Shown one piece after another: positions 17,400 to 25,845 of a DNA stretch of 64,000 bases. Under the pieces are notes generated by a model, which had not been told where the DNA came from, made no database searches, and saw only the letters and a program-made list of their open reading frames with translations. Within the stretch, counting starts at the first letter, position 1, and every line of letters begins with the position of its first letter. Source of the stretch: Streptacidiphilus albus JL83 (GTDB taxonomy: Bacteria; Actinomycetota; Actinomycetes; Streptomycetales; Streptomycetaceae); contig NZ_JQML01000001.1 in assembly GCF_000744705.1 (NCBI RefSeq), forward strand, positions 8,690,017-8,754,016, read 5' to 3'. Made by a program: the position numbers and the translations under genes.

Positions 17400-18833
17400 T
17401 CAGCCGGCAGCGGCGCCGAACCACGTGGGCAGGTGGGCGAGCAGGTCCTGCTGGTCCTCGCCGACCCAGGCCACATGGCCGTCGGGCCGCAGCAGCACCG
17501 CGGGCACGTCCAACTCCTCGCCGGCGTCGACCACGTGGTCGACCCGGTCCGCCCAACCCGCCACCGAGAGCCCGCCGGTCCGGTCGAGCAGCAGGCCGCG
17601 GCCGCCGTGCATCAGCCCGTAGAGGTGGCCCTGCTTGAGCTGCACGTCCCGGAGCCGTCGGCCGAGCAGTTCGTGCCCCTCGCCGAAGTCGTAGCGGACC
17701 GCGATCGCAGTGATCTTCTCGATCAGATACCGGTTCACCTCCTCGAAGTCCACCAGTTCCGACATCAGTCGGCGCACCGCCTGGGCACCCGGGTCGGAGG
17801 ACAGCAGCTGCATCTGCGCGCGGGTGTTGTCCAGCACCGCGGCGGCCACCGGGTGCCGCTCGGTCTGGTAGCTGTCCAGCAGCCCCTCGGCCGCCCAGCC
17901 GTTGACCTCGGCGGCCAGCTTCCAGCCGAGGTTGAACGCGTCCTGGACGCCGAGGTTGAGCCCCTGCCCGCCGGTCGGCGGGTGGATGTGCGCCGCGTCG
18001 CCGGCCAGCAGCACCCGGTCGACCCGGTAGCGCTCGGCCAGCCGGGTGGCGTCGCCGAAGCGGGAGAGCCAGCGCGGCGAGTGCGCGCCGAAGTCGGTGC
18101 CGGCGTAAGCCCGCAGCTGCTGCCTGAGCTCGTCGAGGGTCGGCGCCGCGGCACGGTCCTCGACCACCCCGGCGGCGGGGACGATCACGCGGTACACCCC
18201 GTCCTGGTCCTTCAGCGGGATGGCGCCGAACCGCTTCTCGGTCCTGCGGACCTCGGCCACCACCTCGGCCACCGCCTCCGGCGGATCGGCCAGCTCCACC
18301 TCGACCAGCAGGGTGTCGTTCCGGCTGGGCTCCCCGGGGAAGCCGACGCCGAGCAGCTTGCGCACGGTGCTGCGGCCGCCGTCGCAGCCGACCAGGTAGC
18401 GCGAGCGCAGCTGTGTCCCGTCGGCCAGCTCGACGGTCACCCCCTCCTCGTCCTGGCTCAGTCCGACCAGTTCGCGGTTGCGGCGGATCTCGGTGCCGAG
18501 CCTGGTGGCGTGCTCGGTCAGCAGACGCTCGGTGACCTCCTGCGGGATGCCGAGGACGTACGAGTGCGCGGTGTCCAGCTGTTCCGGCCAGTGGCTGGCG
18601 AGACCGGCGAAGAAGCCGCCGACCCGGAACTGCTCTCCGGCCGCGAGGAACTGCTCCAGCAGACCGCGCTGGTCCATCAGTTCGATGCTGCGCGCGTGGA
18701 GGCCGCGCGCCCGGGACTGCTTGGTCGGCTCCGCCTCCTTCTCCAGCACCAGCACCCGCACGCCGTGCAGCCGCAGCTCGCCGGCCAGCATCAGGCCGGT
18801 CGGTCCGCAGCCGACAATGATCACGTCAAACAT
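17400..18833 (-). CDS. rox: Rifamycin monooxygenase (Rox-type FAD hydroxylase)
   Basis: 477-aa class A flavin monooxygenase. It shows GCGPTGLMLAGELRLHG (8-24, FAD ADP-binding), the GCDGGRST motif near residue 158, GDAAHIHPPTGGQGLN near 283-298, and a thioredoxin-like C-terminal domain ending DQQDLLAHLPTWFG. The sequence is extremely like Streptomyces venezuelae Rox, which oxidises the rifamycin naphthoquinone and inactivates the drug. ATG 18833 puts the Rossmann strand at the N terminus; upstream codons are unlike the family. A rifamycin-associated element lies 99 nt upstream, the hallmark of rifamycin-inducible resistance genes. Assignment from memory of the family, not from a search. Confidence 0.88.
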   Translation of the reverse strand: MFDVIIVGCGPTGLMLAGELRLHGVRVLVLEKEAEPTKQSRARGLHARSIELMDQRGLLEQFLAAGEQFRVGGFFAGLASHWPEQLDTAHSYVLGIPQEVTERLLTEHATRLGTEIRRNRELVGLSQDEEGVTVELADGTQLRSRYLVGCDGGRSTVRKLLGVGFPGEPSRNDTLLVEVELADPPEAVAEVVAEVRRTEKRFGAIPLKDQDGVYRVIVPAAGVVEDRAAAPTLDELRQQLRAYAGTDFGAHSPRWLSRFGDATRLAERYRVDRVLLAGDAAHIHPPTGGQGLNLGVQDAFNLGWKLAAEVNGWAAEGLLDSYQTERHPVAAAVLDNTRAQMQLLSSDPGAQAVRRLMSELVDFEEVNRYLIEKITAIAVRYDFGEGHELLGRRLRDVQLKQGHLYGLMHGGRGLLLDRTGGLSVAGWADRVDHVVDAGEELDVPAVLLRPDGHVAWVGEDQQDLLAHLPTWFGAAAG

Positions 18834-18931
18834 GAAATCCCCTACGTGACGATCTGAATATCGGCCGATCGCTCCGCGAATCGCCCATTTCCACAGGTTC
18901 CGGCCGAGGCCGACCATTCTGCGCCACCACC

Positions 18932-18952
18932 GGGCCCTTGCCGCAAGGCCCC
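18932..18952. promoter_or_regulatory. Rifamycin-associated element (RAE) upstream of rox
   Basis: Inverted repeat GGGCCCTTG-CCG-CAAGGCCCC with one mismatch between the 9-nt arms. It matches the known RAE (GGGGCTTGCnGCAAGCCCC-like) that precedes arr, rgt, rph, rox and helR genes in actinomycetes and is required for rifamycin induction. On the minus strand the TTGCGG inside it could serve as, or overlap, a -35 box. Confidence 0.8.
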
Positions 18953-18968
18953 CCGTGCGCTATATCTT

Positions 18969-18984
18969 GAAGGTTATTCAGAAC
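18969..18984 (+). repeat. Left terminal inverted repeat of IS
   Basis: GAAGGTTATTCAGAAC, perfectly complementary to the right end at 19934-19949. Confidence 0.9.
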
Positions 18985-19118
18985 CCTTCGCGGTGGTCTG
19001 AACCGCTGTGGGGTGGCCTGGACCGGTTCGCGCTGGCTGGCGGTGGCGCGGACGTGACCGGTCCCCTCGGCGTAGCGTGCGAGGTGACACCCATCAGCAC
19101 GAGCGCGCGGGGGGACCG

Positions 19119-19895
19119 ATGCGCTTCCACCGTACAACCGGCCTGAGCCCGCATCAGCTGGACGTCCTGCTTTCCCGTGTGGAGCGGATGATCCCCGACT
19201 GGGACAAGCCGACGGGCCGTCCGCACGCGCTGCCGCTGTGGAAGGCGGTGGTCGTGCTCTGCTTCCTCCTGCGACACAACAACGCGCAGGTCCTGGCCGC
19301 CGAACTGTTCGAGATCTCCCAGCCCACGGTCTCGCGCTACAGCACCCGGTTACGCCCCGTGGTGCGCGACGCGATCAAGGAGTTGGGGTTCGGGCTCGCC
19401 CGGTTACCCCGGGACGAGCCGGTCCTGGTGGACGGGTTCCTCGCCGAGTGCTGGGACTGGAAGGCCGCTGAACAGCTGTTCTCCAAGAAGCACATGCAGT
19501 CCGGGCACAACGTCCAGGTCGTCTCGGACACCCGGGGCCGGCTGCGGGAGGCGGGGGCGCCGCTGCCAGGGGCCCGCCACGACGCCTTCGCCTATGTCGC
19601 CTCGGGCATCAAAGCGAAGATCCAAAAGTACCGCCACCGGCTTGGCGACAAGGGCTACCAAGGCAGCGACCTGCTCACCCCCTACAAGAAGCCGCCGCAC
19701 CGCAAGCTGACCGAGGTGGAGAAGGCGAGCAACCGGGCGCACTCCCAGATCCGCTCTGCCGTCGAACGCTGCATCGGCCACCTGGAGAACTGGAAGATCC
19801 TCGGCGGCTGCTACCGCAGCCCCCTCGACCGCTTCCCCGAGACACTCGACACCGTCGTCCAACTCGAACTCCTACGGACCTACGAACCCGCCTGA
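19119..19895 (+). CDS. IS5-family transposase (DDE_Tnp_4 type)
   Basis: 258-aa transposase starting MRFHRTTGLSPHQL. An N-terminal helix-turn-helix (AAELFEISQPTVSRYSTRL, about residues 61-79) precedes a DDE catalytic core: Asp in LVDGFLAE (about 106), Asp in GARHDAFAY, and the acidic cluster DKGYQG…AVERCIGHLENW. The ATG follows GGGGGACCG. Two leucine codons are TTA (19350-19352 and 19404-19406), so translation may depend on the bldA tRNA and be tied to development. Nothing is truncated. Confidence 0.88.
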   Translation: MRFHRTTGLSPHQLDVLLSRVERMIPDWDKPTGRPHALPLWKAVVVLCFLLRHNNAQVLAAELFEISQPTVSRYSTRLRPVVRDAIKELGFGLARLPRDEPVLVDGFLAECWDWKAAEQLFSKKHMQSGHNVQVVSDTRGRLREAGAPLPGARHDAFAYVASGIKAKIQKYRHRLGDKGYQGSDLLTPYKKPPHRKLTEVEKASNRAHSQIRSAVERCIGHLENWKILGGCYRSPLDRFPETLDTVVQLELLRTYEPA

Positions 19896-19933
19896 CCCAG
19901 GATCACGCCAGCGCGAACCTCATGATCGACAGA

Positions 19934-19949
19934 GTTCTGAATAACCTTC
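19934..19949 (-). repeat. Right terminal inverted repeat of IS
   Basis: GTTCTGAATAACCTTC on the plus strand, the exact reverse complement of the left end. Confidence 0.9.
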
Positions 19950-19958
19950 CTTGATAGT

Positions 19959-19987
19959 GGCAAGGAGAGCGTGACCTCCTTGCCTTT
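19959..19987 (+). terminator. Hairpin with T-rich tail beside IS right end
   Basis: 9-bp stem GGCAAGGAG/CTCCTTGCC with an 8-nt loop, followed by TTTGCTTTT, a form close to a rho-independent terminator on the plus strand. It would stop read-through from the IS into the epimerase gene, or it may be an old operator. Confidence 0.5.
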
Positions 19988-20061
19988 GCTTTTGCCGCGC
20001 GCCGGGCGGCAGCGGGTAATGCCGTGGAGACTGCCCGTCGATGTGACTAGTGTCGGGCGTC

Positions 20062-21018
20062 ATGCGAATTCTTGTGCTTGGCGGTACCGCGTTCGTGGGC
20101 CGGGCCATTGTCGAGGACGCCCTGCGGGTGGGCGCCGAGGTCACTCTGTTCGGTCGGGGGCGGACCGGATCCGAGCTCTTCCCGGGCGTCGAGAGGCGGA
20201 TCGGGGACCGCGACGCCGACGACTACGCCGCTCTGCGCGAGGGCAGTTGGGACGCGGTGGTCGACGTCAGCGGCTATCTGCCGCGCCATGTCGGCCGGGC
20301 GATGGACGCCCTCGGCGACCGGGTCGGCCGCTACCTCTTCATCTCCAGCCACGCGGTCTACGTCCGGACCGGCCTCGGGCCCGATTCGGACGAGGACACC
20401 CCGCGCCGACCGGTGCGGCGGGACACCGAGGAGTTGACCGAGGAGACCTACGGGCCGCTCAAGGCGGCCTGCGAGGACGATGTCGTGGCCCGCTACGGCT
20501 CGCGGGCGACGATCGTGCGACCAGGGAAGGTGGCCGGGCCGCACGACGTGCAGAACGGGCTGACCTACTGGGTGCGGCGGGCCGCCCGCGGCGGCCGGGT
20601 GGCGCTGCCGGGCAGGCCCGACCAGCCGGTGCAGCTGGTCGACTCGCGCGATCTGGCCCGGCTGGTGGTCCAGTTGCTGGCGGACGACCGGCCCGGTGCC
20701 TTCCACGCGGTCGGCCCGGCCGAGCGGATCACCATGGCGGAGCTGATCCACACCTGTGCCCGGGCGGCGGGCGCCGAGGTCGAGGTGGTGCCGGTGCCGG
20801 CCGACGCGGTGTCACCGTTCTTCCCGCTGATGCGTCCCGAGTCGATGTGGCCGACGCTGCTGCGCAGCCCGGCCCGGGCGCGGGCGGCGGGCATGACCGC
20901 GACGCCCATGGCGGTGACCGCCGCCGACGTGCTGGCCTGGGACCGGGGGCGGGGCGAGCCGCCGCTGCCGCTCGGACTGTCCCCGGAGGAGGAGGCGAAG
21001 CTGCTGGCCGGCGTCTGA
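20062..21018 (+). CDS. NAD-dependent epimerase/dehydratase family protein
   Basis: 318-aa extended-SDR protein beginning MRILVLGGTAFVGRAI with the GGxxFxG dinucleotide motif (7-13). Ser/His in FISSHAVYV and the Y-x-x-x-K-like ETYGPLKAACED follow, and the C-terminal part has the substrate-domain layout seen in reductases annotated as nucleotide-sugar epimerases. ATG 20062 is preferred over GTG 20050 because TAGTGT lies 8 nt upstream of it, consistent with a leaderless transcript. Substrate unknown. The IS has separated it from the rox promoter region, so its upstream control may have been altered. Confidence 0.8.
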   Translation: MRILVLGGTAFVGRAIVEDALRVGAEVTLFGRGRTGSELFPGVERRIGDRDADDYAALREGSWDAVVDVSGYLPRHVGRAMDALGDRVGRYLFISSHAVYVRTGLGPDSDEDTPRRPVRRDTEELTEETYGPLKAACEDDVVARYGSRATIVRPGKVAGPHDVQNGLTYWVRRAARGGRVALPGRPDQPVQLVDSRDLARLVVQLLADDRPGAFHAVGPAERITMAELIHTCARAAGAEVEVVPVPADAVSPFFPLMRPESMWPTLLRSPARARAAGMTATPMAVTAADVLAWDRGRGEPPLPLGLSPEEEAKLLAGV

Positions 21019-21097
21019 CGGAGCGTCGGCCGACGCTGCTGGTCGGCTCCTCCGCCCCCGGCGACCGCGGCGGGGTCCGCTCCGTGGCCGTGGCTGC

Positions 21098-22546
21098 TCA
21101 GCGGGCCCCGAGGTAGGAGTCGAGCCAGTCGAAGACGACCTGGTAGTGGGTCTGCGGCGACATGGGCGCGTCGTGGTACTCGGTCCCGCTCTCGGCGGTA
21201 CTGAAGTCGTGGAGGGCCTTCCGGCAGCGCAGCAGATCGTAGAGCTGCCGGCCCTGGCCCGGATAGAAGGCTTCGCCCTCGAACTGGGTCACCAGGGTGG
21301 GCGAGGTGACCTGGTGGGCGACGGGGCCGCAGTCCAGCCGCATCACCGCCTGGCCGAGGCCCCACAGGTCGGTGAACATCTCTCCGGCCCGGGCGGCGAG
21401 CATGAACCGACTGTCGAACAACTCGGCACGCTTGCTGAGGGTGAACCGGTCGCCGGGGGCGAGCGTCGGGATGACGTCCTGCTGCCAGATCCGGTTGACC
21501 TCGGCCTCGGTCGCACCGTTGGCGAACAGGCCCCTGAGGGAGGCCGGCCAGGCCAGCCAGGCGTCGACCACCCCGGGGTCGGAGACGACCGCCGCCAGCC
21601 GGTGCTCGAAGGCCGCGGCGCGGATCACGGACTCTCCGCACATGGACAGCCCGATCAGGGCGACGCGGTCCCGGTCGACATCCGCCCGGGACCTCAGGTA
21701 GTCGACGACGGGGGTGATGACCTGCTCCCAGTCGGGGCGGTAGGCGATCTCCCGCTCGAAGAGCATCGAGCCCTGTCCCGGGCCCTCGAAGATCAGCGCG
21801 TTGTACCCCCGCTCCAGGGCGGCCGCCCCGCCCATGACGTACGCGTCGACGTTCTGCGCGTCGCTCCCGTTGTTGACGATGACGGTCGGCCGACGGATGT
21901 CGCGGGCGTCGGGCTTCAGCAGGTATCCGGGCAGCCAGCTCTTCCCGTAGGGGATGCGGATCCGCTCGAAGGGATGGTCGAACAGTTGGGTCGCCCGGTC
22001 CCAGCAGTTCTGCATGGTCGCGTACAGCGCGGCCTCCTGCGCCCGGGCAGTGGTGCCCAGCACGAAGAACAGGCAGCAGTCGTAGTAGCTGGCCGCCCGA
22101 AGGTACGCGCTGCGGGCGCTGGCCCGGTGTCCGGCCCGCAAGGCCCGGTCGGCGATCCGGTGCACCCGCTGGGCCAGGGCCTGGAACTGGTCGACGTACG
22201 TCTGGTAGGTCGCGCCCTGGGCGTTGATCGCATTGACGGCGGTGACGATCTCGCCGACCTCGGCGACCCCGTAGCCCGCGCCGCCGAGGGCGAAGAGGGT
22301 CTCGAACTCAAGATCCGCCTGGCTGAAGAGCTGGAAGGGGCCGACGGCGGGAGTCGGGTCGGCGGGTGCGGGGGCCGCTGCGGCGACGCCCTGGAACCCG
22401 GCGCCGAGGACGGCGGCCCCGGCGCCCAGAGCGCCGCCCCTCAGCAGCTTCCGCCGGCCGAGCGACCGGGGCCCGGGGGCTGCGCCGGGCTCCCCCTGTC
22501 GACTTGGGAACTGCCTGTCGTCTTCCCCGGCGTGCGGTGCGGCCAC
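21098..22546 (-). CDS. Tat-exported alpha/beta hydrolase
   Basis: 482-aa protein starting at GTG 22546 (AAGGAA ribosome site). A twin-arginine signal SLGRRKLLRGGALGAG (about residues 28-43) is followed by an alanine-rich stretch to about 60. The mature enzyme has an N-terminal helical cap and an alpha/beta-hydrolase core, with nucleophile Ser in GLSMCGES (about 300) and the catalytic His near the end in GTEYHDAPMS. It resembles the dipeptidyl-aminopeptidase/2,6-dihydroxypseudooxynicotine-hydrolase group. Substrate unknown; it acts outside the membrane. Confidence 0.8.
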   Translation of the reverse strand: MAAPHAGEDDRQFPSRQGEPGAAPGPRSLGRRKLLRGGALGAGAAVLGAGFQGVAAAAPAPADPTPAVGPFQLFSQADLEFETLFALGGAGYGVAEVGEIVTAVNAINAQGATYQTYVDQFQALAQRVHRIADRALRAGHRASARSAYLRAASYYDCCLFFVLGTTARAQEAALYATMQNCWDRATQLFDHPFERIRIPYGKSWLPGYLLKPDARDIRRPTVIVNNGSDAQNVDAYVMGGAAALERGYNALIFEGPGQGSMLFEREIAYRPDWEQVITPVVDYLRSRADVDRDRVALIGLSMCGESVIRAAAFEHRLAAVVSDPGVVDAWLAWPASLRGLFANGATEAEVNRIWQQDVIPTLAPGDRFTLSKRAELFDSRFMLAARAGEMFTDLWGLGQAVMRLDCGPVAHQVTSPTLVTQFEGEAFYPGQGRQLYDLLRCRKALHDFSTAESGTEYHDAPMSPQTHYQVVFDWLDSYLGAR

Positions 22547-22630
22547 GATTCTTCCTTCTGCTCAACGGCGCGGGCGTCCCGGGAAACTGTCGCCCGGTCA
22601 ACTGTCTGCGCGATTTCAGAGGCGATCGCG

Positions 22631-22659
22631 ACAGTACAAGGGACGACGCAGCCGTTCAA
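22631..22659 (-). promoter_or_regulatory. Promoter of the Tat-hydrolase gene
   Basis: Minus-strand TTGAAC (-35, 22654-22659), 17-nt spacer and TACTGT (-10, 22631-22636), about 75 nt before the start codon. Confidence 0.6.
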
Positions 22660-22673
22660 GAACATCAGGAATA

Positions 22674-24500
22674 TTAGTTTCCGTGCGATCTCTCTTCCGG
22701 GGGCGCGAGCGGGGTGGGCGCGAGCGGTGTGGGCGGCCGACGGTCGGTCGGGCTCGGTGTCGGGCCCGGAGGGGCGACGGGTGACGGCGCGTCGGGGCCG
22801 ACGGCGCTGCGGGGGCCGCGTGCCAGGGAGGCGACGGCGGCCAGGAAGGAGAGGGCGGCAGCGGTGGCGAAGACCACCACCAGGCCGTCGTGGAACGGGC
22901 CGGATATCAGGTGGGGGAAGAACTCCCTTCCGGTGAGCACTCTCTGACTGGCCGTCGGCAGGTTCGGCAGCACGCCGCTCGGGGCGAGCAGGTGCTGCAC
23001 CGGGTTCACCCCGAGCATCGCCGCGAACAGCGAGGACACCGGCGGCAGCGCGCCGACCTGGTGGGCGACGCCGCTCGGCACGCCCTGCTGCCGGAGTCCG
23101 CCGGTCAGGGTGTGCGGGAGGCTGCTCGACAGTCCGGCGATCATCAGCGAGAAGAAGGCCCCGACCGACAGCGCGGTCCCGGAGTTCTGGAAGGTCGAGC
23201 GCATTCCGGAGGCCGCTCCCCGCTGCCTGGCCGGCACGCTGCCCATGATCGACGAGGAGTTGGGCGAACTGAACATGCCGACGCCGATCCCGTTCAGGGT
23301 GATCAGCAGCGCGAAGGCCCAGTAGGGGAAGTCGACCGGCAGCAGCATCAGCCCGAGGAACGCGCCGCCGAACAGCACCAGTCCGGCGGTGGCGAAGCCC
23401 CGGGAGCCGAACCGGTCGGAGAGGTAGCCGGAGGCGGGACCGGACAGGAGGAAGCCCGCCGTCATCGGCAGCAGGAAGATGCCCGCCCAGAGCGGAGTCC
23501 GGCTGTAGTCGTAGCCGTGCAGCGGGAGCCAGATGCCCTGGAGCCAGATGATCAGGACGAACTGGAGCCCGCCCCGGGCGACGGAGACCACGAAGCCGGC
23601 GACATTGCCGGTGGTGAAGGCCCTGATCCGGAACAGTCCGAGCTGGAACATCGGTTCGGCGACCCTGGTCTCGATCACCACGAAGGCGATGAGCAGCGCG
23701 GTGCCGCCGCCCAGCAGCGCGACCACCGTGGGGTCGGTCCAGCCCATGGCGTGGCCGCCGTAGGGCTGGATGCCGTTGGTGATGCCGATCAGCACCGCGC
23801 CCAGCCCGAGGGCGAAGGTGACGTTCCCCCACCAGTCGATCCGCCCGCCCTGGCGGGTGCTGGTCTCCCGCAGCGTGCGGTACGCCCAGACGGTGCCGAA
23901 GACCCCGACCGGGACGTTGACCCAGAAGACCAGGCGCCAGTCGACGGCGGCCAGCACCCCGCCCGCGACCAGGCCGATGAACATCCCGGCCATCCCGGCC
24001 ACCTGGTTGATGCCCAGGGCGAAGCCGCGCCGCTCGCGCGGGAAGGCGTCGGTCAGGATGGCCGCCGAGTTGGCGGTGAGCATCGAACCGCCGATCGCCT
24101 GCAGCAGGCGCCAGCCGATCAGCCACATCGCCCCCCGGCCCCCGTTGAACGGGTCGAAGGAGAGCAGGATCGAGGCGACGGTGAAGACCGCGAAGCCGGA
24201 GTTGTAGATCCTGACCCGGCCGAACATGTCGCCGAAGCGGCCGACGGTGACCACCAGCACGGCCTGGACCAGCCGGTACCCCATGATCATCCACAGCAGG
24301 TAGACGACGTTGCCGGGGGCGAGCGGGTCCAGGTGGATGCCGAGGAAGATCGCCGGCAGCGCGATGATGATGATCGAGCCGTCGAGCGAGGACATGAAGA
24401 CGGCGGCGGAGGTGTTGGCCAGCGCCGCCCAGCGGTAGCGCTTGTCGGCGGCGGCGCTCCGGGGCTCGCCGGTGGCGGTGCGCGGCCGGCCGCCGGTCAT
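22674..24500 (-). CDS. DHA2-type MFS drug exporter
   Basis: 608-aa protein with about 14 membrane helices. It has the motif C-like and motif A-like segments of drug:H+ antiporters (SSLDGSIIIIALPAI near residue 37, GRFGDMFGRVRIYNSG near 95) and a proline-rich cytoplasmic tail (residues about 560-608). Its ATG overlaps the stop of the metallo-hydrolase gene (ATGA), so the genes are translationally coupled in the MarR-MBL-MFS operon. The pattern suggests efflux of a compound that the MBL protein can hydrolyse or that relieves the MarR repressor. Confidence 0.88.
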   Translation of the reverse strand: MTGGRPRTATGEPRSAAADKRYRWAALANTSAAVFMSSLDGSIIIIALPAIFLGIHLDPLAPGNVVYLLWMIMGYRLVQAVLVVTVGRFGDMFGRVRIYNSGFAVFTVASILLSFDPFNGGRGAMWLIGWRLLQAIGGSMLTANSAAILTDAFPRERRGFALGINQVAGMAGMFIGLVAGGVLAAVDWRLVFWVNVPVGVFGTVWAYRTLRETSTRQGGRIDWWGNVTFALGLGAVLIGITNGIQPYGGHAMGWTDPTVVALLGGGTALLIAFVVIETRVAEPMFQLGLFRIRAFTTGNVAGFVVSVARGGLQFVLIIWLQGIWLPLHGYDYSRTPLWAGIFLLPMTAGFLLSGPASGYLSDRFGSRGFATAGLVLFGGAFLGLMLLPVDFPYWAFALLITLNGIGVGMFSSPNSSSIMGSVPARQRGAASGMRSTFQNSGTALSVGAFFSLMIAGLSSSLPHTLTGGLRQQGVPSGVAHQVGALPPVSSLFAAMLGVNPVQHLLAPSGVLPNLPTASQRVLTGREFFPHLISGPFHDGLVVVFATAAALSFLAAVASLARGPRSAVGPDAPSPVAPPGPTPSPTDRRPPTPLAPTPLAPPEERSHGN

Positions 24501-25186
24501 CGCACCCCCACGGTCTCGATGTACTCCTGGTAGACCTCGGTCCGGCCGCCGAGCAGCGGGTCGTTGTGGGAGAAGCCGACCGCGGCGACGTCCACCGGCA
24601 GCCGGCCGAGCCCGTGGGGACGGGCCGCCGGGTCCTGCGAGCCGCCCGCCGGACCCATCGACATCCGGCCGAAGCGGAGGAACAGCGCGTCGCCGACCAG
24701 GACGGTGCGGCTGGGCTCGTGCAGCAGGGCGATGTGCCCGGCGGAGTGTCCGGGCGTGTGGATCACCCGCAGGCCGGCGGTGACCTCGTCGCCGTCGCCG
24801 AGGACGGCGTCCGGGTCGACCGGGGTCCAGCTGGTCACCGGCAGCCGGTCCATCGCGGCGGGCAGGCGCGAGCTGCGGCCGCCGGCCGGTACCCGGCCGA
24901 GGCGCAGCCAGTCCGCGTCCGCACCGTGGATCAGCACCGCCGCGCCGGTGAGCTCGCGGATCCTGGCCAGGCCGCGGACATGGTCGGGATGGGCGTGGGT
25001 GATGACGATCCGTCGGATGTCGCGGAGCGAGCGGCGCAGCTCGGTGAGGGCGGTGTCGATCGCGGTCGGGGCGGAGCTCCAGCCGACGTCGACCAGGGTC
25101 ATTCCGTCCTCGCCGTCGACGAGGAAGGCGTTGGTTCCGCGACCGGTGGCTATCCGGTGGACCCCGGGTGCGAGCTGGTTCGGCAT
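24497..25186 (-). CDS. Metallo-beta-lactamase-fold hydrolase
   Basis: 229-aa MBL-fold protein with the metal site HAHPDH (64-69), His in IHTPGHSAGHI (about 147), and Asp in VGDALFLR (about 166). The distal His is in VGFSHNDPLLGG. These residues form the binuclear zinc centre of hydrolytic MBL proteins; glyoxalase II-like, lactonase-like and other thioester or ester substrates are all possible. It lies between MarR and the MFS exporter genes; the stop overlaps the exporter start. Confidence 0.88.
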   Translation of the reverse strand: MPNQLAPGVHRIATGRGTNAFLVDGEDGMTLVDVGWSSAPTAIDTALTELRRSLRDIRRIVITHAHPDHVRGLARIRELTGAAVLIHGADADWLRLGRVPAGGRSSRLPAAMDRLPVTSWTPVDPDAVLGDGDEVTAGLRVIHTPGHSAGHIALLHEPSRTVLVGDALFLRFGRMSMGPAGGSQDPAARPHGLGRLPVDVAAVGFSHNDPLLGGRTEVYQEYIETVGVR

Positions 25187-25234
25187 GTGGTCGTTCTCCT
25201 CGTACGGGCCGTGCGGTGCACGGGGGAGTAGGGG

Positions 25235-25684
25235 TCAGGGGGTGACGAGTCGTTCCAGCAGGGCCATCGCCTCGATCACGGTCCGGCGCTCGGCCTCGTC
25301 CAGCCGGTCCTCCATGGCCCGGGTCAGCCACTCGCTGCCGGCCCGGCGTCCGTCGTCGAGCAGCTCGTGGCCCGCCCGGCTCGGCGAGACGAGCTGTCGG
25401 CGCCCGTCGTCGGGGTCGGCGCGGCGCTCGATCAGGCCGAGCTTGTCGAGCCCGGTCAGGATCGAGGCCATGGACTGCGGGCGGACCCGTTCGGCGGCCG
25501 CCAGGTCGCTGGTCGAGGCCGGTCCCCCCTTGTCCAGTCGGCTGAGTACGGCGGTCTGCGAGGGGGTCAGCTCGCGGGTCTCGTAGACCTCCCGGAGTCG
25601 GCGGCGGAGTCGGCTGACCACCACCCGCAGCTCGCGCGCGGCCTGGACGGCCGACTCCGAGACGCCATCGATGCTCTCTTCCAT
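25235..25684 (-). CDS. MarR-family regulator of MBL-MFS operon
   Basis: 149-aa winged-helix protein with LTPSQTAVLSRLDKGG, recognition helix VRPQSMASILTGLDKLGLI, and wing DPDDGRRQLVSPS. It resembles the MarR at 6385-6831 in length and recognition helix. It is the first gene of the minus-strand operon with the MBL hydrolase and MFS exporter, and faces a TetR gene across 161 nt containing four tandem 12-bp operator-like boxes. Confidence 0.88.
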   Translation of the reverse strand: MEESIDGVSESAVQAARELRVVVSRLRRRLREVYETRELTPSQTAVLSRLDKGGPASTSDLAAAERVRPQSMASILTGLDKLGLIERRADPDDGRRQLVSPSRAGHELLDDGRRAGSEWLTRAMEDRLDEAERRTVIEAMALLERLVTP

Positions 25685-25703
25685 GACCGCACCATAAAAC
25701 CTT

Positions 25704-25757
25704 CAGTCCAGACTGTCCAGTTCAAACTGTTCACTTCGGACTGCTCAGTTCTGACTG
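25704..25757. promoter_or_regulatory. Array of four 12-bp operator boxes at 14-bp period
   Basis: CAGTCCAGACTG (25704), CAGTTCAAACTG (25718), CACTTCGGACTG (25732) and CAGTTCTGACTG (25746) repeat exactly every 14 bp in front of the MarR gene. Each is a CAGT-N4-ACTG palindrome, and the junctions read ACTG-NN-CAGT, the core of the other MarR operator at 6852-6877. Confidence 0.75.
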
Positions 25758-25845
25758 CATGGTTTGCGGGAGTGCCGAACGCGTTTGTCGGGAACGGGTT
25801 CGTCACGTACATGTCCCTGGCGAACGCGATTGCTAAGCTGCCGGG

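Larger units (their letters stand above)
18969..19949 (+). mobile_element. IS5-like insertion sequence, 981 bp, intact
   Basis: Bounded by perfect 16-bp terminal inverted repeats, flanked by a 3-bp direct repeat CTT (18966-18968 and 19950-19952) that looks like the target duplication. It contains one full-length transposase gene. It has inserted between the rox promoter region and the epimerase gene; its left end is only 16 bp upstream of the RAE, which is intact. Intact ends, an intact gene and unaltered direct repeats suggest recent insertion. Confidence 0.85.

Noticed and set aside
24501..25331. N-terminal extension of the MFS frame to 25331
   Set aside because: It overlaps the MBL hydrolase gene on the same strand and is Pro/Arg-rich; the ATG at 24500, overlapping the MBL stop, is the natural start.
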